Source of the DNA: Alicyclobacillus suci
Lineage (GTDB): Bacteria > Bacillota > Bacilli > Alicyclobacillales > Alicyclobacillaceae
Direction: 5' to 3'
Length of the DNA: 64,000 nucleotides
Assembly: GCF_017329615.1 (NCBI RefSeq)
Contig: NZ_JAFMTW010000007.1
Location: 1 to 64,000 of the forward strand
The notes under the pieces were generated by a model. The model saw only the letters and a program-made list of their open reading frames with translations. It was not told the origin of the DNA and did not search any database. The first letter of the stretch is position 1, and each line of letters starts with the position of its first letter. Positions 7,549 to 17,800 of the stretch are shown one piece after another. The position numbers were made by a program, and so were the translations under genes.

Positions 7549-9540
7549 TTGGCGACGCAACCCGGAAAGTTTGAACTTGTTTCAGAATATAAGCCGCAGG
7601 GAGATCAGCCTGCGGCCATTGATGCTTTGGTTGACGGCGTCGAGTCGGGACTTCGGCACCAAACGCTGTTAGGTGTGACGGGTTCCGGGAAGACATTTAC
7701 CATGGCGAACATTATTCAGGAAGTGAATCGCCCGACGTTGGTCATTGCGCACAATAAGACGTTGGCTGCGCAGTTGGCGGCAGAATTTCGGGAGTTTTTT
7801 CCTAACAACGCGGTGGAGTATTTCGTCAGTTACTACGATTATTATCAGCCGGAGGCGTACATTCCTTCGACGGATACGTTTATCGAAAAGGATGCCAAAA
7901 TCAACGACGAAATCGATAAGTTGCGCCACTCTGCGACGGCGGCGTTGCTGGAGCGCAACGACGTTATCGTCGTCGCTAGTGTCTCTGCGATTTATGGGTT
8001 AGGTAGTCCCGCTGAGTACAGCCAGCATGTATTGTCTTTGCGTGTGGGTGCCACGATGGACCGCAATCAAATCTTGCGACGGCTCGTCGATATGCAATAT
8101 GAGCGCAACGACATTAACTTTACGCGTGGCACGTTTCGCGTGCGCGGCGACGTGGTGGAGATCTTTCCTGCGTCCCGCGACGAGAATGCGATTCGCGTCG
8201 AGCTGTTCGGCGACGAGATTGACCGGATAACCGAAATCCATGTGGTGACAGGCCAGGTGGTGGCACGTCGGAACCACGTGAGCATTTTCCCGGCTTCTCA
8301 CTTCGTGACCTCGCGGCCGAGGTTGGAGATGGCTATCTCGCGGATTAAGGAAGAGCTGCGCGAGCGGCTTGCTGAACTTCGGGATAATGGCAAATTGCTC
8401 GAAGCCCAGCGCTTGGAGCAGCGGACGATGTACGACATCGAAATGATGTTGGAAATCGGCTTTTGTTCTGGGATTGAGAACTACTCCCGACATCTCGAAG
8501 GCCGCGCGGCTGGCGAGCCGCCGAACACGCTGCTCGACTACTTCCCGCCGGGGTTCTTGACGTTGATTGATGAGTCGCACGTGACGCTACCGCAGATTCG
8601 CGGTATGTACGGCGGTGATAGATCTCGAAAAGAGACGCTGATTGAACACGGCTTCCGGCTCCCATCCGCGGCGGACAACCGGCCGCTCACGTTTGAAGAG
8701 TTTGAGCGGGCTGTCGGGCAATGCATCTACGTCAGCGCGACGCCCGGACCGTATGAAGAAGCGCATCAACAGCGGATTGTCGAGCAAATTATCCGTCCGA
8801 CCGGGCTGCTTGACCCAACCATTTCCGTCCGTCCCATCAAGGGTCAAATTGACGATCTCGTCGGCGAAATTCGCGCCCGCATCCGCAATGACGAGCGCGT
8901 TCTCGTCACGACGCTGACAAAGAAGATGGCGGAAGACTTGACGGATTATCTCAAAGAGATTGGCATCCGCGTGCGGTATTTGCACTCCGATATCAAAACC
9001 ATCGAACGCATGGTGATCTTGCGAGACTTGCGCAAGGGCGCTTTTGATGTCCTTGTCGGCATCAACCTCTTGCGGGAGGGGCTCGATTTGCCGGAGGTAT
9101 CTTTGGTCGCGATTCTCGACGCGGACAAGGAAGGCTTTTTGCGTGCGCACCGGTCGCTCATTCAGACGATTGGACGCGCAGCCCGCAACGCCAATGGTGC
9201 TGTTATCATGTACGCGGATAAAATTACGGATTCCATGCGCATTGCCATTGACGAGACGGAGCGCCGCCGCGCGAAGCAGATAGCCTATAACGAGGAACAT
9301 GGCATTACGCCGACGACGATTCGCAAAGCTGTGCGCGATGTGATTGAGTCTACGAAGGTCGCTGAGGAGACGGAGGATTACGTCTCTGTGGCTGAGCAGG
9401 CGCAGCAGTTGAGTAAACGGGAACGCAAAGAGTTGGTCGCGAAATTGGAAGCTGAGATGCGCGAAGCAGCTAAGGAATTGCAATTCGAGCGCGCTGCGCA
9501 GTTGCGCGATATGATTTCCGAGTTAACGAACGCGTCATAA
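7549..9540 (+). CDS. uvrB: Excinuclease ABC subunit B
   Basis: 663 residues, family length. UvrB is the damage-verifying helicase of nucleotide excision repair; it is loaded by UvrA and then recruits UvrC. Visible elements are Walker [13 protein letters not shown] (about residue 38), the beta-hairpin region [14 protein letters not shown], the helicase motif [14 protein letters not shown], the C-terminal helicase motif QTIGRAARN and the UVR domain near the end ([14 protein letters not shown], about residues 625-660). The start is TTG at 7549, giving [13 protein letters not shown] as in the family, seven bases after GGGAGGG; the upstream in-frame TTG at 7495 lacks support. SOS regulation is indicated by the LexA box. 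Confidence 0.97.
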   Translation: MATQPGKFELVSEYKPQGDQPAAIDALVDGVESGLRHQTLLGVTGSGKTFTMANIIQEVNRPTLVIAHNKTLAAQLAAEFREFFPNNAVEYFVSYYDYYQPEAYIPSTDTFIEKDAKINDEIDKLRHSATAALLERNDVIVVASVSAIYGLGSPAEYSQHVLSLRVGATMDRNQILRRLVDMQYERNDINFTRGTFRVRGDVVEIFPASRDENAIRVELFGDEIDRITEIHVVTGQVVARRNHVSIFPASHFVTSRPRLEMAISRIKEELRERLAELRDNGKLLEAQRLEQRTMYDIEMMLEIGFCSGIENYSRHLEGRAAGEPPNTLLDYFPPGFLTLIDESHVTLPQIRGMYGGDRSRKETLIEHGFRLPSAADNRPLTFEEFERAVGQCIYVSATPGPYEEAHQQRIVEQIIRPTGLLDPTISVRPIKGQIDDLVGEIRARIRNDERVLVTTLTKKMAEDLTDYLKEIGIRVRYLHSDIKTIERMVILRDLRKGAFDVLVGINLLREGLDLPEVSLVAILDADKEGFLRAHRSLIQTIGRAARNANGAVIMYADKITDSMRIAIDETERRRAKQIAYNEEHGITPTTIRKAVRDVIESTKVAEETEDYVSVAEQAQQLSKRERKELVAKLEAEMREAAKELQFERAAQLRDMISELTNAS

Positions 9541-9547
9541 GCAATGG

Positions 9548-9591
9548 GGTGCCCCGTGCCACGCGACATTGTGAGACAGGGGGGCACCTTT
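9548..9591 (+). terminator. Hairpin between uvrB and uvrA
   Basis: GGTGCCCC (9548-9555) pairs with GGGGCACC (9581-9588) around a 25-base loop and is followed by only TTT. It may partly terminate or stabilise the uvrB message. With uvrA starting about 20 bases later, read-through is expected. Confidence 0.4.
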
Positions 9592-9611
9592 CATAGAGGG
9601 ATGTGAAACTG

Positions 9612-12500
9612 GTGCCACAAGATTACATCTACGTACGGGGAGCCCGTGCGCACAATTTGAAGAACGTCAACGTTCAAATTCCACGCGATAAGTTTGTCGT
9701 TGTCACTGGATTGAGTGGATCCGGCAAATCGTCGCTGGCGTTTGACACGATTTACGCAGAGGGGCAGCGTCGATATGTCGAAAGTCTGTCGGCGTATGCG
9801 CGGCAGTTCCTCGGTCAAATGGACAAGCCGGATGTTGATGGCATTGATGGCCTATCGCCGGCTATCTCTATTGATCAGAAGACGACGAGTCGCAACCCAC
9901 GGTCGACAGTCGGAACAGTGACGGAGATTTATGACTACCTGCGCTTGCTCTTTGCCCGCGTGGGCCATCCGTACTGCCCGAATTGCGACATTCCCATCTC
10001 CTCGCAGACGATTGAACAAATGGTTGACCGCCTCATGCAATTGCCGGAACGTACTCGTCTGCAGGTGTTGGCGCCGATTGTCCGCGGGCGCAAGGGTGAG
10101 CACCAAAAGGTCATCGAGCAGATGCGCAAAGCCGGGTACGTGCGCTTGCGCGTGGATGGTGAGGTTCGTGAGCTGGAAGAGGACATTCAGCTCGAAAAGA
10201 ACAAGAAACACAATTTAGAAGTCGTCGTCGACCGGATTGTTCTGCGCGACGACATTCACAGCCGCCTCGCTGATTCCTTGGAGTCCGCCTTGAGCCTGGC
10301 GGGCGGTATTGTTATCGTCGAAGTTATCGACGGTGAGGAACTGATGTTTAGTCAGAATATGGCTTGTCCGAATTGCGGTTTTAGCGTTGACGAGTTGGCG
10401 CCGCGCATGTTCTCCTTTAACAGTCCTTTCGGAGCTTGTGACGCGTGTGCCGGACTCGGTGTCAAGATGGAAGTAGACCCGGAACTGGTGGTGCCGAACA
10501 CCTCCCTCAGCATTGATGAGGGCGGTATTGTGCCATGGGCGGGATCGACATCGACGTACTATCCACAGCTGCTACGGGCCGCGTGCCAGGCTTTTGGCAT
10601 CGACACGACCGTTCCGATTGCAGCGTTGCCAGAAGACGCGTTGAAGAAGATTTTTTACGGAACGGGTGAGCCGATTCAGTTTACGTACGAAAACGACTTT
10701 GGTCAGCGCAAAACAGCGCAGATTCCGTTTGAGGGCGTGATTCCGAACTTGGAACGGCGCTTTCGGGATACGGCGTCGGATGGCATTCGCGAGTTTATTG
10801 AGTCATTTATGGCGGCGAAACCATGCCCTTCGTGTAAAGGGCGGCGATTGAAGCCGCAGAGTTTGGCGGTTCGCATCCATGATCGCAATATTTCTGAGGT
10901 CACAGATTTGTCGGTGGTGGAGGCCCTGAATTATGTTCAAGGTCTCGAACTGTCTGAGAAGGAGATGCAAATCGCCCGGCAGATTTTGAAGGAAATCGAA
11001 AGCAGGCTTGGCTTTTTGCGCGACGTCGGGTTGGATTATCTGACGCTTTCCAGATCTGCCGGCACGCTTTCCGGCGGTGAGGCGCAGCGTATCCGTTTGG
11101 CCACGCAGCTTGGTTCTTCCTTGATGGGTGTGCTCTACATTCTCGACGAGCCAAGCATTGGTTTGCACCAGCGAGACAACGAGCGCCTGATTCGCACCTT
11201 GGAAAATATGCGGGATTTGGGGAATACACTGATTGTCGTTGAGCATGACGAAGATACGATGATGGCATGCGACTACATTATTGATATGGGGAAAGGCGCT
11301 GGCGTTCACGGCGGCGAGGTGATTAGTCAAGGTACGCCTCGTGAAGTGATGAACGACCCAGAGTCGGTGACTGGTCAGTACTTGTCAGGTCGGCGGTTTA
11401 TTCCGGTGCCGGAGAAGCGGCGCAAGCCGGACGACCGCTGGTTGGAAGTCCGAAAGGCGCGCGAGAACAACTTGAAGAACGTCAACGTCAAGATTCCGCT
11501 CGGAGTCTTCACCTGTGTGACAGGCGTCTCCGGGTCGGGAAAGTCGACGTTGGTCAACGAGATTCTGCATAAGGCGCTCGCGCGTGATTTGAATCGTGCA
11601 CGCGTGCGCCCTGGGGCGCATGACAAGATTCTTGGTCTGGAGCACCTGGACAAGGTGGTCGACATTGATCAGTCGCCGATTGGGCGGACGCCGAGATCAA
11701 ACCCGGCGACGTATACAGGCGTCTTCGACGACATCCGTGATTTGTTTGCCACGACGAACGAGGCGAAGATGCGCGGGTACAAGAAAGGGCGCTTTAGCTT
11801 TAACGTCCGCGGTGGGCGCTGTGAAGCGTGTAAGGGCGATGGTATCATCAAGATTGAGATGCACTTCTTGCCCGACGTGTATGTTCCGTGTGAGGTTTGC
11901 AAAGGAAAACGGTACAACCGGGAGACATTGGAAGTTCGGTACAAGGGCAAGAACATTTCGGAAGTGCTGGACATGACGATTGAGGATGCGGTGTCGTTCT
12001 TCGAGAACATCCCGCGGATTCACCGCAAATTGCAGACGTTGCTCGACGTCGGCTTGGGTTATATGCAGTTAGGGCAGCCAGCGACGACGCTCTCTGGCGG
12101 TGAGGCACAGCGTGTGAAATTGGCTTCTGAATTGCATCGCCGTAGCACTGGTCGAACGCTGTACATTTTGGACGAACCGACGACGGGTCTGCACGTGGCG
12201 GATATTGAGCGGTTGCTGACAGTGCTTCACAGGCTCGTCGACAACGGCGATACTGTGTTGATTATCGAACACAATCTGGATGTCATCAAGACGGCGGACT
12301 ACATTGTTGATCTCGGCCCGGAAGGCGGCGACCGCGGCGGCCAATTAGTTGGCGCGGGCACGCCGGAGCAAATTTGTCAGATTGACGCGTCGTATACAGG
12401 GCGGTTTTTGAAGCCGATTCTGGAACGCGACAAACAGCGCGCGCTCGCTCGGGCTGCGGAAGCTGACCGCATGGCCGAAATGAATGCCGCTGCAAATTAA
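9612..12500 (+). CDS. uvrA: Excinuclease ABC subunit A
   Basis: About 962 residues. UvrA is the dimeric ATPase that finds bulky lesions and loads UvrB. The two ABC modules are plain: the first Walker A is [14 protein letters not shown], the second [13 protein letters not shown] (about residue 640), and each has an LSGGEAQR signature and a LYILDEPS/T Walker B. Zinc fingers are visible as [14 protein letters not shown]...CDACAGLG and CEACKGDG...CEVCKGKR. The start is set at GTG 9612, which gives [18 protein letters not shown], matching the N-terminus of other Bacillales UvrA and lying 11 bases after GAGGG; GTG 9603 is only two bases from it. It forms an operon with uvrB. Confidence 0.97.
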   Translation: MPQDYIYVRGARAHNLKNVNVQIPRDKFVVVTGLSGSGKSSLAFDTIYAEGQRRYVESLSAYARQFLGQMDKPDVDGIDGLSPAISIDQKTTSRNPRSTVGTVTEIYDYLRLLFARVGHPYCPNCDIPISSQTIEQMVDRLMQLPERTRLQVLAPIVRGRKGEHQKVIEQMRKAGYVRLRVDGEVRELEEDIQLEKNKKHNLEVVVDRIVLRDDIHSRLADSLESALSLAGGIVIVEVIDGEELMFSQNMACPNCGFSVDELAPRMFSFNSPFGACDACAGLGVKMEVDPELVVPNTSLSIDEGGIVPWAGSTSTYYPQLLRAACQAFGIDTTVPIAALPEDALKKIFYGTGEPIQFTYENDFGQRKTAQIPFEGVIPNLERRFRDTASDGIREFIESFMAAKPCPSCKGRRLKPQSLAVRIHDRNISEVTDLSVVEALNYVQGLELSEKEMQIARQILKEIESRLGFLRDVGLDYLTLSRSAGTLSGGEAQRIRLATQLGSSLMGVLYILDEPSIGLHQRDNERLIRTLENMRDLGNTLIVVEHDEDTMMACDYIIDMGKGAGVHGGEVISQGTPREVMNDPESVTGQYLSGRRFIPVPEKRRKPDDRWLEVRKARENNLKNVNVKIPLGVFTCVTGVSGSGKSTLVNEILHKALARDLNRARVRPGAHDKILGLEHLDKVVDIDQSPIGRTPRSNPATYTGVFDDIRDLFATTNEAKMRGYKKGRFSFNVRGGRCEACKGDGIIKIEMHFLPDVYVPCEVCKGKRYNRETLEVRYKGKNISEVLDMTIEDAVSFFENIPRIHRKLQTLLDVGLGYMQLGQPATTLSGGEAQRVKLASELHRRSTGRTLYILDEPTTGLHVADIERLLTVLHRLVDNGDTVLIIEHNLDVIKTADYIVDLGPEGGDRGGQLVGAGTPEQICQIDASYTGRFLKPILERDKQRALARAAEADRMAEMNAAAN

Positions 12501-12558
12501 CACATTTCACGAGTGGTGAGTTCCACCGGCTTGTAGATGATATGAGGTGGGGTGCGGT

Positions 12559-13509
12559 TTGACCGAAGAACGCGGTGTGACTGTTCGCCAATTGGTCAAG
12601 GATTTGGACTTACACGTGTTTAATGAAGACTCTGATCTTGACCGGATGATTCAAACGCTGGATATCAACCGACCTGGATTGGCGCTTGCTGGGTACCTGC
12701 GCTACCACCCGGCAGAGCGCGTCCAGGTATTAGGCCGTACAGAGCTGTCGTTTTTGCGTGGCATGAACGAGCGAGAACAGGCTTTGCGGGTCTTTGCATT
12801 TTGCTCTTACCAACAGACGCCTTGTATCTTGATTACTCGGAACGATACACCGCCATCCGTCTTGCTTCGGGAGGCGGCTGCGAAACGGATTCCTGTACTC
12901 GGAACGAACATGGTGACGACGCGTCTGACGGCCACGTTGTCCACGTACTTGGAGGAGCGCCTCGCGCCGGAAACGCTGGTTCACGGTGTGCTCGTGGACG
13001 TCTATGGGATTGGCATTCTGATTACGGGTGCAAGTGGAATTGGTAAGAGTGAAACGGGATTAGAGCTGATTAAACGCGGTCATCGCCTCGTGGCTGACGA
13101 CGCGGTGGTGATTCGTCAGATTTCTGATGAGAGTCTGATTGGTTCGGCCCCGCCACTGCTGCAGCACTTGCTTGAAATTCGCGGACTTGGCGTCCTCAAC
13201 GCGATGACGCTATTTGGCGCGGGTGCGGTGCGCACGCATAAGAAAATCGCACTGGTGATTCACCTTGAGGCGTGGCGGGAGAACGTGGCGTATGACCGAT
13301 TGGGCATCGAGCAGCATACGACGAAGATTCTCGATCTCGAGGTCCCGCATGTCACAGTACCTGTCCGCCCAGGTCGCAACTTGGCGGTCATCGTCGAAGT
13401 TGCGGCGATGAATTTCCGCTTGAAGGGCATGGGGTATGATGCTGCAAAGGCGTTCACCGATGAGCTTGAGCAGGCCATTGCCGAGCAGGCGGACAAGGAC
13501 AAACAATAA
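12559..13509 (+). CDS. hprK: HPr kinase/phosphorylase
   Basis: About 316 residues. HprK phosphorylates Ser46 of HPr and Crh when glycolytic intermediates are high, and removes the phosphate when inorganic phosphate is high. This is the sensor for carbon catabolite repression through CcpA. Walker A is GASGIGKSETGLELIKRGH (about residue 155), the HPr-K signature LLEIRGLGVLN follows, and the N-terminal domain contains RIPVLGTNM. The start is TTG at 12559, six bases after GAGGTGGGG; GTG at 12547 overlaps that ribosome site and is unlikely. The target Crh is encoded at 21453-21716. Confidence 0.95.
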   Translation: MTEERGVTVRQLVKDLDLHVFNEDSDLDRMIQTLDINRPGLALAGYLRYHPAERVQVLGRTELSFLRGMNEREQALRVFAFCSYQQTPCILITRNDTPPSVLLREAAAKRIPVLGTNMVTTRLTATLSTYLEERLAPETLVHGVLVDVYGIGILITGASGIGKSETGLELIKRGHRLVADDAVVIRQISDESLIGSAPPLLQHLLEIRGLGVLNAMTLFGAGAVRTHKKIALVIHLEAWRENVAYDRLGIEQHTTKILDLEVPHVTVPVRPGRNLAVIVEVAAMNFRLKGMGYDAAKAFTDELEQAIAEQADKDKQ

Positions 13510-13545
13510 CCCCCTAATATCAAATGTTGATATTCATCGCAACCG

Positions 13546-13580
13546 AAGCCCCCGATGCGCCTGCGTTTGGGGCTTTGTCG
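13546..13580 (+). terminator. Probable hprK terminator
   Basis: AAGCCCC (13546-13552) pairs with GGGGCTT (13569-13575) around a 16-base loop, followed by a weak T-rich tract. It lies about 40 bases after the hprK stop. Confidence 0.5.
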
Positions 13581-13740
13581 TCGTTTCAGACATGGGAGAG
13601 GAGTGGACGGACGTGAGTTCAGCTCACAGGACTAGCAGATAGTTATCTGAGCGAAATGCACGGTTGTCGTCGCGCCAACTCAGGCACGCGAGAGGCGAAA
13701 CTTATGTCAACATGTGTTCTGATCCCGGCTGTAGCACGTG

Positions 13741-13771
13741 AAAAACAGGGCCCACAATGGGCCCTGTTTTT
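13741..13771. terminator. Bidirectional terminator between hprK and argS
   Basis: A perfect inverted repeat with a 13-base arm, AAAAACAGGGCCC (13741-13753), a five-base loop, and GGGCCCTGTTTTT (13759-13771). It carries T-runs on both strands, so it can end argS transcripts on the minus strand and any read-through from the plus side. It lies 28 bases beyond the argS stop. Confidence 0.92.
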
Positions 13772-13798
13772 CGTATGCGTGGCACCTGGCGGCGCGGC

Positions 13799-15520
13799 TT
13801 ACATCTCGTCTGGGGCGTCCATCCCGATGAGATACAACGCCTTGGCCAACGCCTTGCGCGTGGCGAGCGTAAGGGCGAGCCGGCGTGCTCTGTCCTCCGG
13901 ACTGGATTGGAGGATAGGGTTGTGGTGGTAGAACCGGTTGAACGCGTGGCACAGCTGCAAGGTGTAGCGGGCCATGACGGACGGATCGTACTCGTCAACC
14001 GCGCGGTTGAGCGCCTCGTTCGCCTGGCCGAGTTGTAGCACGAGTGCCCATTCGGTATCGTTGAGCGCGTGCGCGTCGTCGGTTGCGCCCGCGGGTGCTG
14101 GGAAGGTGAGCGTATCGATATCGCCACCGGCTTTGCGCAGGACGCTGGAAGCGCGTGCGTGCGTATATTGAACATAGGGGCCTGTCTCGCCGTCGAAGTT
14201 CAGCACGTCCTCATAGCGGAAATCCACTTCGTGCAAACGGTAGGTCTTCAGGTCGTTGAAGACGACTGCTCCGACGCCCACACTTTTAGCCACTTGGTCT
14301 TTGTTGGCGAGATTTGGATTCTTGGCCTCGATAATCTTGCGCGCTTCGTCGATTGCTTTGGCCAGCACGTCTTCGAGATAGACGACGTGACCACGCCGCG
14401 TCGACAGGCGTGCGCCGTTGAACTTCATGAGGCCAAAACTGACGTGGACGGCGCGCGATGCGTAAGGTTTGCCCATTAGCTCGAGCACCTTGAACAGCTG
14501 TTGGAAGTGCAGTTTTTGCTCACCGCCGACGACGTAAACCAACGTGTCTGCCCCAAGTTCATCGTGGCGATAGGCAGCGGCCGCCAGGTCGCGGGTCGCG
14601 TAAATCGACGTGCCGTCTGATTTTTTGATAATGCATGGGGGCATGTCGTAGGCGGAGAGATTGACCACCTCTGCCCCTTGGTCCTCGACTAACAGATTGT
14701 CGGCGATTAACTCGTCGACAATTGCGTCCATCTTGTCGTTGTAAAAACTTTCGCCAAGATAGTGATCGAATGAGACGTTGAGCAAATCGTACGTCTTTCG
14801 GAACACTTTCAGACTTTCGTCGATAAACCACTGCCAGAGTTTCACCGCTTGCGGGTTACCGTCCTCTAGCTGCTTAAACCAGTAGCGCCCCTCTTCTTCG
14901 AGGGATGGATCCCGCTCGGCCTCTTCGTGGAACTTGACATACAACTTGAACAACTCGCGCACCGGGTTTGCCCGGACGGTTTCTTCGTCGCCCCACTTGA
15001 GATACGCGGCGATGGTCTTGCCGAACTGTGTGCCCCAGTCGCCCAAGTGATTGATGCCAATGACCTCGTATCCGTCCTCGCGCATCAGTCGGACGATGGA
15101 TTCGCCGATGATAGTCGAGCGAAGGTGCCCGACGCCGAACGGTTTGGCGATGTTCGGGGACGAGTAGTCGACGGCTGCCCTGTGGCCTCTATGTCGATCC
15201 GCCGAAAACAACGCGTGAACATCTTGCACTGCGACATCGACGATGGCCTTCGCAAAGGGCAAGCGGGCAAGAGAGATATTTAGGAATCCGCCAGCTGGCG
15301 CAGCAGATGCCACTTCTGGAATCTGCACCAGTGCTTCTGCCAGCGTCTGCGCGATTTCATTTGGGTTCTTGCGCAGCGATTTGGCAAGTTTGAAGCAGGG
15401 TAGGGCGAGATCGCCAAGTTCTGGGTTGGGTGGGTACTCGAGCATTTGCACGAGTTCGTCTTCAGCGAGGCCCGTTGCGGGCACAAGTGCTTTGGCTATG
15501 GTGGCCTTGACCGCTTTCAC
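13799..15520 (-). CDS. argS: Arginyl-tRNA synthetase
   Basis: About 573 residues, class I. The HIGH motif appears as FGVGHLRST in SSPNIAKPFGVGHLRST (about residue 125). As in many ArgS proteins there is no KMSKS; the corresponding loop reads RLSTRRGHVVYLED. The N-terminal Add1 domain (LPCFKLAKSLRKNP) and the C-terminal anticodon-binding DALR domain are intact. It charges tRNA-Arg. The start is GTG on the minus strand at 15520, seven bases after AGGAGG (15533-15528); TTG at 15523 is closer to that site than usual. The gene has its own extended -10 promoter and a leader with competing hairpins, and ends at the bidirectional terminator. Confidence 0.95.
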   Translation of the reverse strand: MKAVKATIAKALVPATGLAEDELVQMLEYPPNPELGDLALPCFKLAKSLRKNPNEIAQTLAEALVQIPEVASAAPAGGFLNISLARLPFAKAIVDVAVQDVHALFSADRHRGHRAAVDYSSPNIAKPFGVGHLRSTIIGESIVRLMREDGYEVIGINHLGDWGTQFGKTIAAYLKWGDEETVRANPVRELFKLYVKFHEEAERDPSLEEEGRYWFKQLEDGNPQAVKLWQWFIDESLKVFRKTYDLLNVSFDHYLGESFYNDKMDAIVDELIADNLLVEDQGAEVVNLSAYDMPPCIIKKSDGTSIYATRDLAAAAYRHDELGADTLVYVVGGEQKLHFQQLFKVLELMGKPYASRAVHVSFGLMKFNGARLSTRRGHVVYLEDVLAKAIDEARKIIEAKNPNLANKDQVAKSVGVGAVVFNDLKTYRLHEVDFRYEDVLNFDGETGPYVQYTHARASSVLRKAGGDIDTLTFPAPAGATDDAHALNDTEWALVLQLGQANEALNRAVDEYDPSVMARYTLQLCHAFNRFYHHNPILQSSPEDRARRLALTLATRKALAKALYLIGMDAPDEM

Positions 15521-15539
15521 CAATCATCCTCCTATATGA

Positions 15540-15662
15540 AAACTGCCGTGGAACGCTTGTCCACGATGAATGCGCTCGATTGCGGCAGTTTGTCGCAATA
15601 TGTTAAGGAAAACGCGCAGCGTCCAAATTCAGATGACCAGAATAGATTTGGACATACTGCCG
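15540..15662 (-). promoter_or_regulatory. Candidate attenuator leader of argS
   Basis: Read on the minus strand, three segments are complementary in turn: CGGCAGT (15662-15656), ACTGCCG (15589-15583) and CGGCAGT (15548-15542). Segment 2 can pair with 1 or with 3, not both. The 2:3 stem extends to nine pairs (15583-15591 with 15540-15548) and is followed by TTTT immediately before the AGGAGG of argS. A separate eight-pair hairpin (15646-15653 with 15621-15628) sits between segments 1 and 2, and a six-pair hairpin (15547-15552 with 15560-15565) competes with the 2:3 stem. The canonical T-box GGTGGNACCGCG was not found. Confidence 0.5.
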
Positions 15663-15684
15663 ATTTACGCTCCACTAATTCTCC

Positions 15685-15693
15685 ATTATAACA
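15685..15693 (-). promoter_or_regulatory. Extended -10 promoter of argS
   Basis: On the minus strand the sequence reads TGT-TATAAT, a perfect -10 hexamer (15690-15685) with the TGn extension. No good -35 is seen, as is usual for extended -10 promoters. Transcription would begin near 15679, giving a leader of about 155 bases. Confidence 0.6.
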
Positions 15694-15734
15694 TGGGGTA
15701 TATCGCATAGGTACTTCGCGCTTTTCGTTGGTTG

Positions 15735-15743
15735 TGGTATACT
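15735..15743 (+). promoter_or_regulatory. Extended -10 promoter of the TPR-protein gene
   Basis: TGG-TATACT at 15735-15743 is an extended -10. A weak TTCGCG lies 17 bases upstream at 15715-15720. It is divergent from the argS promoter, leaving only about 45 bases between the two -10 elements. Confidence 0.55.
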
Positions 15744-15816
15744 TTTTCCACCAGTTCACATAACGCCAGGTCAATGCGCTGATTTGCGCTTGGGCAGCAG
15801 CTTCAGGAGGTGCCTC

Positions 15817-17541
15817 ATGGACACTCGTCATTTTCGCAAATCGTCCAGCAATGGAAGCAGCAACGTCATCGCGATGAACTTTGACGCGGCGTACTTCTTT
15901 GAGCGGGGCGTCCGCTTCCTGCAGCGGAATGATTTGAATAAGGCCCTCAAAGCATTTCGAAAAACCGTTGAATATGAGCCAAACAACCCCATTAACTATT
16001 GTAATTTAGCAGGCGTGTACTCGGAAATGGGTGATTTCGAAGCTTCGAATCAACTGCTCGAGCACGTACTTTGCGATTTAGATCCCAATATGACTGAATG
16101 CCAGTTTTACCTTGCCAACAACTACGCAAACATGGGGAAGTACGACGCGGCGGAGGAATACGTGCTTCGCTATCTCGATGCAGACCCAAATGGTGAGTAC
16201 GCGGACGACGCGGAAGAGATGCTCGGCGTGCTCCTCGACGAATTCGGTGGCGGCCGTGCACTTGAGAAATGGCAAGAGGAAAAGCGGAAACTCGATGCGG
16301 AACAAGCGGCAAAAGATGGACGCTACTTCTTGGAAAACGGGCAGTTTGAAGCCGCGGTTGAGTGGCTTGAAGCCGTCATCAAGGAAGAGCCGGAAAATTA
16401 CGCTGCGTACAACAATTTGTGTTTGGCCTATTACTATACTGGTCAACACGATAAGGCACTCGCGCTTGCGGACGACGTTTTGCACCGACAGCCGGATAAC
16501 TTGCATGCGCTGTGTAATCGCGCGATTCTCGTCAAGCATTTTGGGTGGAAGGACGTCCTAGATGCCGCTGCCGAGCCACTCTGTAAGGTGTTTCCACTTC
16601 ATTATGACTTGGCGATGAAGGTGGGAACTACACTTGGCATCATCGGCTATCACGCTGATGCCTTTGAAAAGTTCCGGCGTTTGATGCGCCTGACTGCACA
16701 GGCTGACCCTGTGCTTATTCACGCGACTGCCGCTGCTGCAGCGAACTGTGAAAACTGGGCCATCGCTGAGCGCTATTGGCAAATGCTCGCGCGGGAGTCT
16801 GAATATCAGGCAGTGGCCGAACATTACTTGCGGCGGGTACAGGAAGTCCGCGCCGGCCACACCGCCCAACTGCGCGTGAGCTACCAGTTAGACTTGCCGG
16901 TTGAGGAGCAACTGGCGGTGGTCAAGGATAAGCTCAAGGACCCGAAGATGGAGGCTTGGCGCCGTGATCCGCTTTTGCGAGCCTCTTTGTACTGGGGGCT
17001 ACGGCATGGGAACCACGAGACGAGACGCCGGGTGATTCGAGCGCTCGCGGTAGTCGCTGATGACGATGCGGAGAAGGCTTTGCAATTGTTTGTCGGCCGA
17101 CGCGATATCGACGATACGCTGCGATTATATGCAATTGTGGCGCTGAAGCGAATTGGGGCACGAGGCAAAGTCCGCCTCAGCGGAGATGCTGAAGAGGTGG
17201 CCATTGAGCAGATCAATCCAGATGTTATCTTTGAGCTGAATCCGAGTTGGCGGGAAGTGTGGCAGCGGGCCGAGACGTGGCTTGAGAAGGAAAATTTGCA
17301 AAGGCTCGTGCCGGAGGCAAAGCGACTTTGGCTCACGTATTTGTACGATATGTTCCTGCATGTCCACCGGCGGATCGGCAAAGCTGATATTTGGGTAGCC
17401 GGGTTACTTTATATCACGTTGCGGTATTTTGGTGTACCGATTGTGCAAAGAGAGCTTGCAGAGGAGTTTTCCGTGGCGGCCTCGTCGATTCGCAAGTGTA
17501 GTGCACGATTGGAACAGTCGCTTTTCACGTCAGGCATTTGA
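15817..17541 (+). CDS. TPR-repeat protein with HEAT-like middle and TFIIB-like C-terminus
   Basis: About 574 residues, no signal peptide or membrane segment. Tandem TPR units run from about residue 20 to 330 (for example ALKAFRKTVEYEPNNPINYCNLAGVYSEMGD-type repeats, split here into two repeat groups). Residues about 380-460 look like HEAT/ARM repeats (RDPLLRASLYWGLRHG, then TRRRVIRALAVVADD and LRLYAIVALKRIG). The last 50 residues, containing VAGLLYITLRYFGVPI followed by QRELAEEFSVAASSIRKC, resemble the final helices of a TFIIB/cyclin repeat, where such helices bind DNA. The start is ATG 15817 after AGGAGGTG. It is a single gene with its own promoter and terminator. TPRs imply protein binding; no enzymatic motif was seen and the specific function is unknown. 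Confidence 0.85.
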   Translation: MDTRHFRKSSSNGSSNVIAMNFDAAYFFERGVRFLQRNDLNKALKAFRKTVEYEPNNPINYCNLAGVYSEMGDFEASNQLLEHVLCDLDPNMTECQFYLANNYANMGKYDAAEEYVLRYLDADPNGEYADDAEEMLGVLLDEFGGGRALEKWQEEKRKLDAEQAAKDGRYFLENGQFEAAVEWLEAVIKEEPENYAAYNNLCLAYYYTGQHDKALALADDVLHRQPDNLHALCNRAILVKHFGWKDVLDAAAEPLCKVFPLHYDLAMKVGTTLGIIGYHADAFEKFRRLMRLTAQADPVLIHATAAAAANCENWAIAERYWQMLARESEYQAVAEHYLRRVQEVRAGHTAQLRVSYQLDLPVEEQLAVVKDKLKDPKMEAWRRDPLLRASLYWGLRHGNHETRRRVIRALAVVADDDAEKALQLFVGRRDIDDTLRLYAIVALKRIGARGKVRLSGDAEEVAIEQINPDVIFELNPSWREVWQRAETWLEKENLQRLVPEAKRLWLTYLYDMFLHVHRRIGKADIWVAGLLYITLRYFGVPIVQRELAEEFSVAASSIRKCSARLEQSLFTSGI

Positions 17542-17668
17542 AGCGCGAGGTTCGTGCAATTTTGCTGTAGATGTCACAGTTTTTTAATCCGCTTGTAACA
17601 CGATTGAAATATGGTCAGCGTACGATACAGATGTAGCACATTTGACCCCCTTTTTTAATATAACTTTC

Positions 17669-17697
17669 GGACGCCGACAGGCGTCCACTTTTTTTTT
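17669..17697 (+). terminator. Rho-independent terminator of the TPR-protein gene
   Basis: GGACGCC (17669-17675), loop GACA, GGCGTCC (17680-17686), followed by a run of nine T (17689-17697). A strong intrinsic terminator on the plus strand. Confidence 0.92.
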
Positions 17698-17769
17698 CGC
17701 CAGAAAAGCCAAGCGAGCGCTGCGAATCTGGAGAAGGCGCCGGTGTCGCTGGTAGTCCGAACCGCCACA

Positions 17770-17778
17770 TGCTATGCT
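17770..17778 (+). promoter_or_regulatory. Extended -10 promoter of the Nudix-rapZ-yvcK-whiA operon
   Basis: TGC-TATGCT at 17770-17778 forms an extended -10. The start point would be near 17785, just before the ribosome site. That places the ATG at 17774 inside the promoter and favours the GTG at 17801 as start codon. Confidence 0.5.
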
Positions 17779-17800
17779 TTTCATTAGAGAGGTGGAGCAG

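Noticed and set aside
8587..9483. Long minus-strand open frame (about 298 codons) inside uvrB
   Set aside because: It is an antisense shadow of a strongly conserved gene; no ribosome site and no family-like motif.
15532..15707. Small open frame upstream of argS that ends next to its ribosome site
   Set aside because: It lacks a good ribosome site and most of it is explained by the structured leader. Kept only as a possible leader peptide, not called as a gene.
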